A program made the translations under genes and the position numbers. The notes under the pieces are model-generated. The model worked only from the letters and a program-made list of their open reading frames with translations, was not told the origin of the DNA and searched no databases. Source: a bacterium (GTDB lineage Bacteria > Actinomycetota > Acidimicrobiia > Acidimicrobiales > CATQHL01). From it: a DNA stretch of 6,157 nucleotides. Of the stretch, positions 5,522 through 6,157 are shown piece after piece. The stretch lies in the NCBI GenBank assembly GCA_026713745.1, contig JAPONU010000205.1, forward strand, positions 1-6,157, given 5' to 3'. Each line of letters opens with the position of its first letter. The first letter of the stretch is position 1.

Positions 5522-6157
5522 ATGCCGAGCCCGTCCCCGATACGCCGCCGCGCCGAGTCGCCGACGTGGCGTCGCTCACCCGTGTACCGCTGGCTGCGCC
5601 GCCCGCTCGTGTACTGGACCGCCGTGGCACTTCTCGTCGTCGTCACCGTCATGGGCGTGGCGCGCCAGTCGGACCGCCGCCAGCAACTCGAAGCCGCCTA
5701 CGGCGAGCTGCGCCAGGTGCCGGTGGCCGCCGGCCTCATCAGACCCGGCGACCCCCTGGATGCCGAGGCCGTGCGGTGGGAACCGCGGCCGACCGCCGCG
5801 GTGCCCCCCGGTACGGCCACCGAACTCGCAGACGGCGCCGTCGCCGCGGCGGCGATCTATCCGGGGGAAGTGGTACACGACGAGCGCGTGGCCGGTCTCG
5901 GCGGCGGGCTGAGCAGCCGGCTGCCATCGGGTATGGCGGCAGTGTCGGTGCCGGTCACCTTCGGGGTCCCGCCGGTGCGCCCCGGCGACCTGGTGAGCCT
6001 GGTCGCCGTCTTCGACAGCTTCGCGGCCGAAGCGGTGCCGGACGCGCAGACCGTGGCACACCGGGCAACCGTCCTCGAACTCGACGAGGAGGCAGTGACC
6101 GTGGCGATCCGGGCCGGCGAGGTGGGCGCCACGGTGTCCGCGCTCGTCTGGGGAGCC
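5522..6157 (+). CDS. Single-pass membrane protein with SAF/CpaB-like domain (runs off right edge)
   Basis: The frame is open from ATG 5522 to the window end, 212 codons. GAGAGGA (5507-5513) lies 8 bases upstream, a good ribosome site. An Arg-rich N-terminus (1-28) precedes one membrane helix at about 29-47, so by the positive-inside rule the rest lies outside the cytoplasm. Residues about 65-125 resemble a SAF domain: QVPVAAGLIRPGDPLD, a WEPRP segment, VPPG at 94-97 and IYPGEVV at 112-118. LPSGMAAVSVPV at 134-145 and VRPGDLVSLV at 152-161 match the pattern that follows SAF in CpaB/RcpC proteins. CpaB helps assemble Flp/Tad pili at the outer side of the membrane. No other pilus gene is visible, so the pilus role is inferred from domain order alone; actinobacteria carry SAF proteins of unknown role too. 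The C-terminus is missing. Confidence 0.85.
   Translation, partial: MPSPSPIRRRAESPTWRRSPVYRWLRRPLVYWTAVALLVVVTVMGVARQSDRRQQLEAAYGELRQVPVAAGLIRPGDPLDAEAVRWEPRPTAAVPPGTATELADGAVAAAAIYPGEVVHDERVAGLGGGLSSRLPSGMAAVSVPVTFGVPPVRPGDLVSLVAVFDSFAAEAVPDAQTVAHRATVLELDEEAVTVAIRAGEVGATVSALVWGA

Overview
The window is GC-rich bacterial DNA with tightly packed genes and GTG as well as ATG starts. Gene content (a gephyrin-like MoeA next to moaA and moaC, PlsY, an FmdB zinc ribbon, MTA phosphorylase, a CpaB/SAF protein) and -10 hexamers placed directly before start codons point to an actinobacterium, possibly of the Acidimicrobiia. The class is inference; the sequence alone does not prove it.

Left arm, all on the minus strand. 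From about 3966 down to 536 lie plsY, moeA, moaA and moaC. PlsY makes lysophosphatidic acid for phospholipid synthesis. The other three are molybdenum cofactor (Moco) genes: MoaA and MoaC turn GTP into cyclic pyranopterin monophosphate, and MoeA inserts molybdate at the last step. plsY and moeA overlap by 4 bases (GTGA), moeA and moaA are about 100 bases apart, and moaA and moaC 23 bases apart. MPT synthase (moaD, moaE) and mogA/moaB are not in the window. After moaC comes about 290 bases with no convincing gene but with short repeats and two perfect inverted repeats. Then an edge-truncated minus-strand gene runs off the left end. It starts with one membrane helix ending in a P-x-W-L-R-R signature. 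I suggest, tentatively, that it is a SepX/GlpR-type divisome protein, the known membrane partner of actinobacterial gephyrin-like MoeA (Glp).

Centre: a 218-base divergent spacer (3967-4184) separates the two arms. It holds a well-formed, apparently leaderless promoter for plsY, a large GC-rich hairpin, and a weaker candidate -10 for the rightward genes.

Right arm, all on the plus strand. An FmdB-family protein with an unusual second zinc knuckle and a low-complexity tail is followed 22 bases later by mtnP, which phosphorolyses the polyamine by-product methylthioadenosine. Then come two overlapping hairpins and a gene running off the right end that encodes a single-pass membrane protein with a SAF/CpaB-like domain, probably a pilus-assembly-type protein.

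Most of the window is ordinary housekeeping. The points most worth a second look are the possible Glp-GlpR pairing, the repeated leaderless -10 geometry before plsY, moaA and moaC, and the altered FmdB zinc ribbon.
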